DNA of 64,000 nucleotides, taken from contig NC_052475.1 in assembly GCF_009730915.1 (NCBI RefSeq), forward strand, positions 27,651,016-27,715,015, given 5' to 3'. The translations under genes and the position numbers were made by a program. The DNA is from Dioscorea cayenensis subsp. rotundata (lineage: Eukaryota > Streptophyta > Magnoliopsida > Dioscoreales > Dioscoreaceae). The notes under the pieces are model-generated. The model was not told the DNA's origin and ran no database searches. It was given only the letters and a program-made list of their open reading frames with translations. This document shows positions 23,601-33,779 of the stretch, piece by piece (position 1 is the first letter of the stretch; each line of letters begins with the position of its first letter).

Positions 23601-24115
23601 CGTTTCTTATTGCACAACTACCGCTAACACACTCCGCACTTGCTTATTTGTCATCTCATTACTAATTTCGAAGACCAATCACTCAAATAGTAAAGCACAC
23701 AAGCAATTTTTAAACAAATCATCAGATTCCAGATCAAGCAACAAACTTGATTTATAGCAATGACCACTATGATCTGAACAGAAGATTCTCATACAAAAAC
23801 AAGAAATTCCCATTTTTCAACTTCAAATCAAGAGTCTAACGAGTTCGTCTATGAGATCTGGAAGCAATACCTTGGTAATCATCCTTGTTAGACACGATCC
23901 ACCGCCCTTCGAAAGACTCATCAAACGACTCATAAAACAACTGAAAAAACACCAAAGAAAACTAAACTCAGTACAATCATGGTGAAAAATCAAAACAAAG
24001 ATCAAACCCACGGAAAGAGAAAGAGAACTACCGGATCCGAAGCGTGTAGTTGAAATGCGAGGCAAGCGATCAGTACCAGAGCAAGTAGCGGGGCAATCCG
24101 CCTGCCTCCCATCAT
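20656..24115 (-). CDS. CNX1: Calnexin, ER lectin chaperone
   Basis: Six exons, 24115-24032, 23940-23871, 22511-21385, 21283-21212, 20999-20883 and 20790-20656, all GT-AG and in frame, give 534 residues, the usual plant calnexin length. A signal peptide (MMGGRRIAPLLALVLIACLA) leads into the lectin domain (LFYESFDESFEGRWIVS, GGAYIKYLRPQ). The P-domain hairpin has four type-1 repeats (DPDDKKPEDWDE, DPDAVKPEDWDE, DEDAVKPEGWLD, DPEATKPEDWDD) and then type-2 repeats (GEWEAPKIDNP, GKWYAPMIDNP, GIWKPQQIPNP). One membrane segment (LTIGILVSIVVVFLTIIF) precedes a short acidic cytosolic tail ending RPRRPRRET. It retains monoglucosylated glycoproteins in the ER for folding. An ER-stress element lies about 240 bp upstream. 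A membrane anchor and no HDEL end separate it from calreticulin. Confidence 0.97.
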
Positions 24116-24352
24116 CGCGAGACAAAAACCCTAACCCTAGCTCGAGATCTGAGAGAACCCGAGACGTAGTGAAAGAACAAAGCGAGAGAGAGAAAAAGAA
24201 GAGAAAGACGCAGTAAAACAGAGAAATGAACGGCTGAGATCGAAAGATGAGGAACAATGGCACCCTTTCCGAAGAAATACAGGGCCGATGGTAATATAAA
24301 GGCCATTCGCGCGTCATTCTGGCCAATAATATCATAGTCCACGTTGAACGAA

Positions 24353-24374
24353 CCAATGAAAAACTGCCACGTCA
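24353..24374 (-). promoter_or_regulatory. ER-stress response element (ERSE-I) overlapping a UPRE-like core
   Basis: On the plus strand CCAAT at 24353 and CCACG at 24367 are spaced by exactly nine bases, the ERSE-I consensus CCAAT-N9-CCACG. On the minus strand the right part (24365-24374) reads TGACGTGGCA, containing the TGACGTGG core bound by ER-stress bZIP factors. A second CCAAT/CCACG pair near 24323-24343 has 11-base spacing and is off-consensus. The element lies about 240 bp upstream of the calnexin start, where unfolded-protein-response control would be expected. Confidence 0.7.
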
Positions 24375-24903
24375 TACCAAGCGAAACGGTCCCTCCTAAG
24401 TTTGCTGACTAGGATAGAAGGACTGATCCGGTGCAACGTGCATTGTATAAAATCACATTCAAAGACCATTGGCTGAGTGGCAGCTGGCAAAATAATGAGC
24501 CAGAGGGATATTATTGGACACGTGTTTTCTATTGGTGTGTTTTGCAAAAGCTTTTAATAATAATATCTAAATATTAATAACTTTATCTTTTTAATCTTGT
24601 ACTAATTAGAATTTATTAATTAATATGACTCAATTAACATAGTAAAAAGATTAAAAAAATATATTATTTAAAATAGAGAAAATTTAAAAAGTAAATTAAA
24701 AAATAAAAGTAGAGAAACTGAACACAAAATTATACTTTAATAAAATTGATAAATGGAGCGTACATAACTAAGACAATCACTCAAACACACATTGCAACCA
24801 GAGAATTTGATAAAGAATAATACACATCTGTTGATGAAGACAAAAGAACAACATATATGGTTCATAAAAAGCAATGAGATAGTTAATTGCCATTTAATTA
24901 AAA

Positions 24904-27080
24904 TTAGCTATGGCCGTTGCTCTCTGGATCCTTTTCATTGTGGCCAATTCCTTCATCTTTTTCTTGTTCCTCTAACAATGGCTTCTCTTCCTTGCTCTTT
25001 CCCCAGAGGACACAGTAGAGACCCACAACAAGGAGAACAGCTCCAATAACACTACAACAGTATAACAACACAAGCAAAGTTCATCTAATTAAACAAAAAC
25101 AAAAAATAAAATAAATAAATAAATAAATACTATTTCTGGTTGATGTAATTAATCTATAATATTCAATGTTACTTTTGATAATATATAATAGCATTGGCAT
25201 GCGAATTACCTTCCCCAGTGAAGTGTCTCCTTCCAAACAATGGCGGAAAAGATAGCTGTGGCAAGTAGTGCCATTGGAGTGAAGGCTGATGTGAAAACAG
25301 GACCCTTCTTATCCACACACCAAGTGATCAGCCAGAAGGATATGCCAGTGGCCAATCCCTGTTTTTCATTTGAGCATCATCATATACCCATGCATCACTA
25401 TACCTATATTATATATATATATATATATGATTTTGTGAATGTAAAGAACTTACACAATAGACAGCAGCAAGAAGAGGGATATTCAATTTGAGTTTCCATG
25501 AAGATGGACTTCTCTCAAAGATGACAGCAATTACAGCGGTCTGCATGGCGCTGCACAAGCATTGAACGAAAGTGAGACGAAGCTCAGCCGGGTAGCTTTT
25601 AACTAGAGGACCCTGAAAAAGCAACATGAGTTTACATGCTATATATGTTAGAAAGTGTTTCACAAGATATTGAAACATTTTAAGGTTTATTAATATTATT
25701 AATTAATTGATTGACCTGTAAGATGAGCCATGTAGACCAACAAGTATGAGCTACTAGCATGATGAGGCAACCTTTCACCCAGTTAGCTTTGGAGATGCTA
25801 TTCTGTAGAGATGATGATGCTTCTTGTGCTAGTTGGTGTTCATTTATGAACTTCACTGCAGGACCTTTATAGAGAGAAAATATGAATGCACCTGCAAGGG
25901 AGACAGAAGATCCTGCCAACTTTGCTGCTCCATAGAGTTTTTTCTTTTTTGAAAGCTTTTCAACCCTAAGACCATGCATGTTTAATTTAATTTTCTGATC
26001 ATGATCAAGAGGATTAATGAATATATATATATATATATATTTTGTATCTAATTAGTGATCACCTTGAGAGAAGAGCTAGTACAAGAGTGATGGAGGGAAT
26101 GGCATTTGTGCTAGCTGATGCAAAGGTTGCAGATGTGTATCTGAGTGAAATGGTGTACAAGAAGGAACTCAAGGTGTCCCTGCATGCAGAGAACATGTAT
26201 TTCATTCAATCATTCATTAACTTTGTAAAAGCAACCTGAAAAGCATATTAGATTTCTTTTATTTTATTTACTTTTTCATTGATTGCTTCTTAGATATATA
26301 GCAAATGCTAACCGAGCTGTTCAGCAACAAGTGGACGTGGAAAGATGCATGACAAGCCACCAAACCTTGCACTTATAATTAATCACGTAACTAATAAGAT
26401 CATGATATATGGCAAGAAAGAGGGATCCTATAAGTCCTCCATTATATGTACAAGTTCAGCAGTCTGATGCATCTGCTTTTATAGACAAGCAAACCTCTAA
26501 TTCTAATTGCAATGGTATAATCAATAGGAATAATAAAGCAACAAGTGCTCCACTTCTACAATATGATAGAATAAACTTGCTAGTGGTAACAAGCATCAAG
26601 AGAACATGCATGTTATTTTTTCCCCAACACCGGCAACCATGAAAACAACCAAAAGTGTTGCAAGAATTCTCATAAAAGAAATAATAATTAATTAATGCAA
26701 ACATGAATATAATTAACTCTATGAAAAAACAGTGAAGAAAGGGATTTGCAAGAACTTGCCCACAGAAAGCAGTGAAGAAGATCCTCATCATAGGCAAACG
26801 AGGAAGGCCTTTGTTCCTAGAAAATAAAGAGGCGTTTTAATGATTTAATATAAAGGAGGAGAAAGGCATGCATGAAGAGGAGTGAAGAAATTAAGTACCT
26901 TTCAAAGAAAAGGATGAAGGGAGCCAGGAAAAGAGTAGCAAAAACTTCACGGTAGAACACAAAGATATAAGGATTCATGCCTCCACCAACAGCTGCTTTT
27001 GTGAACAAGGCCATGCCTGCAAATATTAACTGCGTTAGCACCATGGCTAGGTATGGCATGCATGTCCTTTGGCTATCCAT
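24904..27080 (-). CDS. WAT1-related (nodulin MtN21-like, EamA) transporter
   Basis: Seven exons, 27080-26899, 26816-26760, 26179-26063, 25965-25716, 25612-25454, 25358-25210 and 25051-24904, give 353 residues. Two EamA (drug/metabolite transporter) repeats are visible with about ten membrane segments. Family motifs are YLAMVLTQLIFAGMALFTKA at the start, NPYIFVFYREVFATLFLAP, RYTSATFAS, and late WCVDKKGPVFTSAFTPMALL. The tail after LLVVGLYCVLWGKSKEEKPLL is charged and cytosolic. Relatives include Arabidopsis WAT1 (vacuolar auxin export) and UMAMIT amino-acid exporters; the substrate here is unknown. Intron 2 must use a GC donor (GG/GCAAGT) to keep the frame. The start at 27080 is the only ATG before the first membrane segment. 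A (GA)n tract on the plus strand marks the leader. Confidence 0.92.
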
Positions 27081-27158
27081 GACAAAGGAGCGACCTTCGC
27101 TGCCTAATTATTGAAAGACTGAATTGAGACTCATATATATATATATATATATATGTAT

Positions 27159-27164
<6 letters not shown>

Positions 27165-27200
<36 letters not shown>
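27165..27200. repeat. (GA)n microsatellite at the WAT1-gene leader
   Basis: A GA run of about 18 units, next to a (TA)n run at about 27132-27154. On the minus strand this is a (TC)n tract about 85 bases before the WAT1-related ATG, so it probably lies in its leader or core promoter. Confidence 0.85.
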
Positions 27201-27204
<4 letters not shown>

Positions 27205-27589
27205 CGAGAGAGACACGAAAGCTTTATAGTTGTGCTATTCCAAAAAAGAAAAACACTTCTCCCTAGCTAAAAAAGTTTAACCATTGTCAAGAGAAATGTA
27301 GAAGCAAACACTACAAAAATCAGCTGAATTAGAAAAGGTTAAAAAACGAATTTGAAATTTGTTTTTGAAATATAAATGGAACCCACATTTGTTCTTAATT
27401 TACAAACACAATTTTCATTCCTTCTTCGTATGTTTCTATTTTAAAAATTAATTCCAAATCAGTTTGCAAATAGAAAACGGATTTGTATAATCCTTTTATA
27501 AATTAATATTTTATTACAAAAATATTTTATTTTAAAATGATTTAGAAAAAAAATAAGTAACAATGGAGGATGCATTATTAATCAAGTTG

Positions 27590-28670
27590 TTCGGGATGGG
27601 CAACTGCTCTATTCTGAGCGGATCATTGGTTCAATAGTCACTGGCCCATGTATATCTGCCTAGATGTTTTCAATGCTTCCCAACAACCTTGAGGTGCAGC
27701 AAGAGAGCTAGCACATCTACTAACCATGCACCTTTTGATGTTGGATCCATATGCCAATGAATACTACTCAAAGCTCCTTATGCATATTGTTGAAGATAGA
27801 TATTTGAAGTGGTGGTGGCTCATTTCGAATGTCAAGTTCATTGTTAAATCCTTTTATCATTTTTTGAACGGCAAGGGTCTCCGGTGCTAGATGACACGTC
27901 ACATCTAAAAGTTAATTTGCCCAAAAAAGATCAACTTTTTTAATTAGCTAACTTGAAAAATTAAAATTTTTACTCTCGAAACTTTGGCCAAGAGAAGGTG
28001 TAACATTTTGTCAATTACAACATGTATCATGTGTCACTTGGAGGGAGAAACTATACACCATCTATTTCTTTATTGTGATTTTGCAAAACATCTAGGACTA
28101 TTTTGGGCGCCTTCTTCAGTTTCAAACTGTTCCTTCTTTTTTTCAAGAAGTGTGATCTTCATGCAGATTTGCTCTGCGACCTTCTGTGCGGGAATTCGGG
28201 GATTCGCACATTCGAGCAATCACTTGGAATATTTGGTGAGACCCAAATGCACATATCTTTAATGATAAATTTCTACATCTGTCTTCAATTGTCTTAAAAA
28301 TTATTCATATGATTCTTTTGTGATTCTCCGCAGCATCAAAAGGAAAAAAGGTAAAGCAAGAGGATTAAATTGTGATGTCCAACTTAGTATGGACTTTATA
28401 GGGTCCTGTTCAATGTCTGTCGGAGTAAGTGACACTGACGATGAGGTCTCCACCCAAGACACATGCTAGTGTTTCTCTCAAAGTTTGTTTTGTCACTTGG
28501 TTTTCCAAAGGTTTCTTTTCTTGTCATTATTGTAAGTTGGTTCACCCCTACTGTATTCTTGATCCACTCTATTTTCCTATAGTATTTTATCGCTTTTTTT
28601 GTCTTATTTTCTCTTTTGTTATCATGTACTCTCTATTTCTGTGTTATGTTGTTTAGCTATGTTTAGGGCA
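27590..28670 (+). mobile_element. L1-type LINE fragment (3' end of ORF2)
   Basis: Broken coding frames on the plus strand match the end of plant L1 ORF2. They run in order: a VKFIVKSFYHFLNG stretch; the zinc-binding domain (CHLEGETIHHLFLYCDF, with the Cys/His pattern of the RT zinc-binding family); then ITWNIW and IFNDKF, echoing the usual W-x-I-W-x-ERN-x-RIF motif. Stops and frameshifts interrupt these frames repeatedly and only about the last fifth of ORF2 remains, so it is an old 5'-truncated copy. The following T-rich stretch is probably its 3' UTR. A (TC)n run starts at 28675. Confidence 0.65.
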
Positions 28671-28673
28671 TAC

Positions 28674-28674
<1 letters not shown>

Positions 28675-28742
<68 letters not shown>
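28675..28742. repeat. (TC)n-(TA)n compound microsatellite
   Basis: About 23 TC units (to 28720) run directly into about 11 TA units. It lies at the end of the LINE fragment inside the AT-rich block. Confidence 0.9.
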
Positions 28743-29040
28743 CAAAAAATATTTAAAAAATACAGTATATACATACATATTTAAAAAATTCAAATAACTT
28801 TTTAAAAATATATACAATACATATTTCAATATGTATAGAAATATTTTAAAAAAACATATATTTTCAAAATAAATAACTATATACAATACATATTTAAAAA
28901 ATATATTATATAGATACTTCTTTATAGGATTAGGATTTAATGAATATTAGATCAATATTTTCAAAACTTGATTATAATTTTTTTAAGAAAAAAATTATAT
29001 CTTGGAATAAATTTAAGTAATTATAAATTTTCATAATTAT

Positions 29041-29720
29041 AGTTTATTTAGAAAATTTATTAAAAACCTTAAATCTTTAAACAATAATAATAACAACAAC
29101 AACAGTTTACATATTATAGGTATATGTTATGATTTTATTAATCCGTTCTTTTTACATTAAAATTATTTGTAAATTTTATAAATAACTTAAATATATAAAC
29201 ATGTATAATAAGTATATAAATTTTGTACATATATTAACTCTTTTTAGATAGAATGAATTTAAAAAAAAAATAATTTAAAACATGTATAACTCAAAATTAA
29301 GTAGAAATGAATGTAAGCCCTTTCTTTATATTTTAAAGTATATATATATATAATAAAATTGGAAATGGATTTCAAATCCTTTTCTAAAATTAAAAACAAA
29401 ATTCAAATCAGTTGCTAAAATTAGAAACGGATTTGAATTTTGTTTCAAATTTTCTATAAAATATTTGATTTTTAAAATTATTTAGAAAATTCAATAAAAA
29501 CCTTAAATCTTTAAATTTTTACATTAAAACTATTTGTAAATTTTATAAGTAACTTAAAAATATAACAGGTATAATAAGTTTTTTTTAAAATTAAATATAT
29601 AAATTTTATAAATATATTAACTTTTTTAAATAGAATGAATTTTTAAAAAAAATCAAATAATTATAATTCAAAATTAAATAGAATTGAATTTTAAACCAAA
29701 TCCTTATATTTTTAAGTATT
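29041..29720. repeat. Degenerate tandem duplication, unit about 420 bp
   Basis: The segment at about 29041-29340 is repeated, diverged, at about 29465-29720. Both copies contain TTAAATCTTTAAA, then ATTTGTAAATTTTATAA, then AATAGAATGAATTT-like stretches in the same order. Between them lies an AACGGATTTGAATTTTG unit that recurs elsewhere in the proposed CACTA-type element. Confidence 0.55.
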
Positions 29721-30144
29721 ATATTTTAAATGAAAATTTATGTAGTTACACGTAAACACACAATGTTAAATAAAAAATATACTTAATAGACAGGAAGTAA
29801 ATTTCATAAGCGGCACAAAATTGGATTTAAAAAAAAATAAACTGATGCAGAGATTAAAAAATAAGTAAAATGAAAAAAGAGAGACTGCAGAGAAAATTGA
29901 AATATCAGGACTGCATAAGATATTTGAAAATTGTAAGGACTAATAAATAATTTGTGTTTAATGAGATTATATTATTGAGTTCTTGAAAATAAATTATTAT
30001 TTTATTATTTTTATTATGCATGGGAAATTAAAAATAGATTAGAAATAAATTAATCTGGTTTAAAATGAATTGGAAACTGATCTATTGATTTTTTAATAGA
30101 AAAAAACATATTCAAAAAAAAAAAATTCCATTCTACTTGATTTC

Positions 30145-30268
30145 TAATTTCTAAAATTCTACTATGATTTTTGTCTGTTTCCATTTTTAGAATTTAGCAA
30201 CTAATTTATAATTTCTAAAATTCTAATATGATTTTTGTTTGTCTCAATTTTGAGAATTTAGCAACGAA
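30145..30268. repeat. Two-copy tandem repeat of about 62 bp
   Basis: Two adjacent imperfect copies, each running from TTTCTAAAATTCTA through ATGATTTTTGT to AGAATTTAGCAAC. They lie in the right subterminal part of the proposed CACTA-type element, where tandem motifs are typical. Confidence 0.6.
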
Positions 30269-30649
30269 CTCAATTATGTTACTACTTCGTTTCCAATTTT
30301 AAAAACATATCATCACTTTATTTCTAATCAATTACATATTAAAAACAAAAAAAAAATGTTTTTAAATTATAGTTTTCATGTAGCGAAAGAGGAGCATTCA
30401 CTGTATATCACTTCACAGTTCACTTACATAGGTTAAAAGAAAATCTTCACTTAGGTTATTAATTGTTTAAATTAACAGATAAATATTTCTTTTGTCTGAG
30501 AATTAATGAGGACAAACCATTTTGAATGTGGGAAGCAAGACTTAAAGAAATTTTCATAAACAATCTAGGGAGTACCTTGAAAAAAACTTTTTTATGATAG
30601 TATTTATTTTAAATTTATTACTGATATATATTAACAATTTTTATTCAAT

Positions 30650-31231
30650 TTTAGATCCAATAGAATCAATATGGGCTAGTCAGCCTTGGTGTCAAGGGGA
30701 ACCTATGCCCCTAATCTTTGGAGAAGCTACTTGTCCGTGATATATCTCTTGGGGCATTTGAACTGAGCGCAACAATCGTGTTTTTAACTATATAACTTTA
30801 GATTTTTCTACCCTAATATGTAAAAAAAATTAATCATATATTTCTCTTTTGGATTTATGCAGCTTCGGATTTGATCAAACTCTTCGTTGAAAAGGACAAC
30901 TCCAAAATTAAAAAGAGTCTCACCGACACAAGATTCTTACCTCCTAGCCTTGGTGCCCAACCTCCTTCGGCTAGCGATCACAACAACTCTCTCATTTAAA
31001 GGCATTTCGATGTGACATCCCCCCTAGGACCAGGATAGACCTCCCCTTATTTTTTGTCTTTTTTTGTTGTTGTCTTCTATCTTTTAGGCCGGTCCACCGC
31101 TGGTGACTTGCCTTTGCTTCCCCTCTGTCTTTTTTCTCCTATATTTTATTTTTTTTATCCGCTTCTATCTACCTTTATACGTCCCCTTATTTGCAATGAA
31201 ACGTGATTTATCTACTTTATAAAAAAAAAAA
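30650..31231 (+). mobile_element. L1-type LINE 3' end with poly-A tail
   Basis: The plus strand shows the C-terminal L1 ORF2 remnant: an ISWGI stretch and TERNNRVFN separated by one stop, then a downstream hydrophobic segment (HIFLFWIYAA) and an acidic/basic tail. A T-rich 3' UTR follows, and a terminal A run near 31220-31231 marks the 3' end. It has the same orientation as the fragment at 27590-28670 but overlaps it in content (both include the W-x-I-W-ERN region), so they are two separate insertions. No full ORF remains. Confidence 0.65.
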
Positions 31232-32940
31232 TCCAATAACTCTCATTTTTGTGAATTGGAGCCTGCCTTTTCAAAGCTCTATGATTTACTTTTAATATTT
31301 TCTGCTTGTGTTATGATTGTCTGTCATTCAACTTAGTTTGAATGATTGTTTATTTACCCATTTTAATTATTAAAATAAATACATAAATAAACATTAAATG
31401 TTAAAACAACAAAGTATTTCATTTATTCATTCATTGATTATAATCTCTTTTGAATGATTATAATGGAAGCTGACAAGGAAAATTTTCCCTGTGCGAGTTT
31501 CTCACCTTTACTGTCCTTCACCTTTCTCATAAATACAAAAAAAAAAAAAGATAGATAGATAGATCACAATTTATTTTGAAATGAGCAAAATAGTACAAAA
31601 GATCCTTGAAAAGTTAATGGAGTGAAATGTTGATAAAAAAAATAATAATAAAATAAGAATGCATTCTTATTATATAATTGAATATTATCGTTTTCTAAAG
31701 ATGTGAGATATATATAGTCCATAAGATACCTTCTAGAGTGATATCACTCTTGCACTTGGAAGTCACCAAAGGTTATTTTTTAGAACAATTTCAAATTAAA
31801 CTAATTTCAGTTACACTAACGATGAACGATAAGCCTACAACTTGGTCTTTAAGGATGATATGTGTATATATATATATACAACCATTTCACGCTTACAAAA
31901 AAATATATATTTAATATGGAGGACCCATCATCTAAAAATATTTTTAGAATATTTCAAATCAATGGACATCCACAGTACCTTTTGAATCATCATCTAATGG
32001 CTAAAATCTATTTATAAACAATATTAAAACAATACCAAACAATGTTATATAATAATCATAAATAATAAATTTATACATTATCTATATAAATAATAGTCAT
32101 TGAATAATCATCCAATGGCTATAAACAAAATAGTTATCTACCCACTCTTCTTACACAGATGACTTTATACAACCACTTTTGGGGCTACATGCAACAAGGA
32201 AAACAACCCAAACAGTGACAACATTCTTACTCTTGATAGAACATACACATAAGAAAGATTACAAAGAAAATCAATTTGAGTGAAACATGAGGCCCATCTG
32301 ACTAAGTACTGGGCTTTAAAGGCCCAATAATCCAAAAGGACATGGGCCTTATGTAAGTACGAAAGAAAAGGGCCATTCAAAGATGTGGGGGCCAGCGACT
32401 AAAAGAAAGACTGCAAAGCAGGGCCCACCGGAACCAGGCCCGGCAATTGAGGCATGTGGCGTCCTTGGTCCCTTTCAAATCAAAGTGGGTGTTCAACTCA
32501 ACGCGATTTGACCTCTATTTTGTCCTTTTCCAAACAAGTCCCCACATTATTATTAACATGCGTTGCTTTGCACTGCTCGCTCGTGTATACCATCCCATCC
32601 CATCTCATCTCATCCACCAATGTACCTAATTTATATATATATATAAACCTTATAAATATTATAAATAATCTTCACTCCTTTACATTATGAGCTGGAAGCT
32701 GACACCATTGCCTAGCCAAACACAACCAAGCATTGACCACAGTCAAACCAATGAAAAAAAAATACAGATATCATAACTCATTCAAACAGACCATTAAATT
32801 AAAACAGAAGAAAAGAAACCATGTCCTTTTAGATAAGTCTCAATCTTTTATACCACTGTAAATGATCTCTCTCTTATATTACAACCTTTTTAACTCAAAA
32901 CTAAAAAAAAAAAAAAACTAAGGTCTGAATCCATTAATGA
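31232..32940. other. Intergenic spacer
   Basis: AT-rich spacer with a short (GATA)-like run near 31551-31563 and a TA tract near 31864-31876. A phrase around CATCTAATGGCTA-AAATCTAT near 31990 recurs, diverged, near 32108 (CATCCAATGGCTATAAAC). The right end is the 3' UTR side of the minus-strand PADRE gene. No gene is supported. Confidence 0.5.
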
Positions 32941-32950
32941 AGTTCTTTTT

Positions 32951-33646
32951 CTACAACTGATCAGAAGAAGAAGAAGTAATTATAGTGTTGTCTTTGGACT
33001 TGATGGTCTTCTTCTTCCTTCTCTTGATACCACCAAAGGCTTTGAGAGCTCTGACACCTCTCTTCCTATCAGACTCTCTAATGGTCTCAAGCTTTGGTCT
33101 CCACTGTCTGGATTTACATCTCACAAGCTGCTTATAATCCTTCTCAAGCTCTTGAGTAGTACAAACTCTCCTAAGTCTTCTCTCCTCCTCCTCCTCCTCC
33201 GCCACCTTCTCCAAGAACTCATCAGAAACCCGGACTTGCAACGTACCCGAATCCGTTTTCTTAATATCAAAAGGCCTTATCGGAGCCTTACGGTTCGGGT
33301 TTGAACCCGCTAAAGAAGAAGCAAGAGTGACGAAGGAGAGAACGGAGTGGAAGAAGGAAGCAGGAAGGAGAAGGTAGCTGTGGCCAGGCTGGAGACGGTC
33401 GCCGGCGGCGAGGGCAGGGACCCGTTGGCCGATGAAGAAGGTATCGGATCTGCAGACTAAGTGGAGTGGGTGCTCCCGCATTAGCTCCGCTGCACAAACG
33501 GATCTGTCGTAGATCCGAACCCGACCGTCGGATCCGATAAGACGGACGATGCGGGTCGGACCGGGTGTTGGTCCGTCCCGGCATGCTGCGCCGGCCACGT
33601 GGAAGCACCAGGGGATCATTTGGAGCGTTAGTGATTTAATACCCAT
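32951..33646 (-). CDS. PADRE/DUF4228 domain protein
   Basis: One intronless frame of 231 residues. The N-terminal half fits the plant-specific DUF4228 (PADRE) domain: IVRLIGSDGRVRIYD, then AAELMREHPLHLVC, FFIGQRVPALAAGDRLQPG and HSYLLLPASFF. The C-terminal half is charged and probably disordered, with an acidic EEEEEERR run and a basic IKRRKKKTIK stretch that could serve as a nuclear signal. PADRE proteins are small plant proteins often induced by pathogens and abiotic stress; their biochemistry is unknown. The first ATG (33646) is used here, but a second Met nine codons later (MIPWCFHVAG) is equally plausible. The GC-rich coding sequence stands out from its AT-rich surroundings. Confidence 0.88.
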   Translation of the reverse strand: MGIKSLTLQMIPWCFHVAGAACRDGPTPGPTRIVRLIGSDGRVRIYDRSVCAAELMREHPLHLVCRSDTFFIGQRVPALAAGDRLQPGHSYLLLPASFFHSVLSFVTLASSLAGSNPNRKAPIRPFDIKKTDSGTLQVRVSDEFLEKVAEEEEEERRLRRVCTTQELEKDYKQLVRCKSRQWRPKLETIRESDRKRGVRALKAFGGIKRRKKKTIKSKDNTIITSSSSDQL

Positions 33647-33779
33647 TTATATATATTTTTTTTCATATATATATATATATATATATAAAGAAGAGAAAGG
33701 AAGAAGGAGTGGAAGAGAGAAAAGAGAGAAAGAGAGCGTGTGGTTGGTGGAGAAATGAGATTAGAGTGGGAGAAAGGGC

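Larger units (their letters stand above)
27309..30385. mobile_element. Possible degenerate CACTA-type (En/Spm) DNA transposon
   Basis: The left end reads CACTACAAAAATCAGC and the right end, reverse-complemented, CGCTACATGAAAAC, a near match to the CACTA terminus with one key mismatch. AAA lies on both sides (27306-27308 and 30386-30388), a possible 3-bp duplication. Inside each end are degenerate repeats built on AACGGATTTGAAAT-like units (near 27350-27490, 29360-29450 and 30040-30310), as in CACTA subterminal regions. No transposase is present. An L1-type LINE fragment, a (TC)n tract and duplicated AT-rich blocks fill the middle. The call is tentative because AAA flanks and AT-rich ends can arise by chance. 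Confidence 0.35.

Noticed and set aside
24323-24343. Second ERSE upstream of calnexin
   Set aside because: CCAAT and CCACG are 11 bases apart, not 9.
28653-28886. ORF made of RERERE and YIYIY runs
   Set aside because: A translation of the (TC)n-(TA)n microsatellite.
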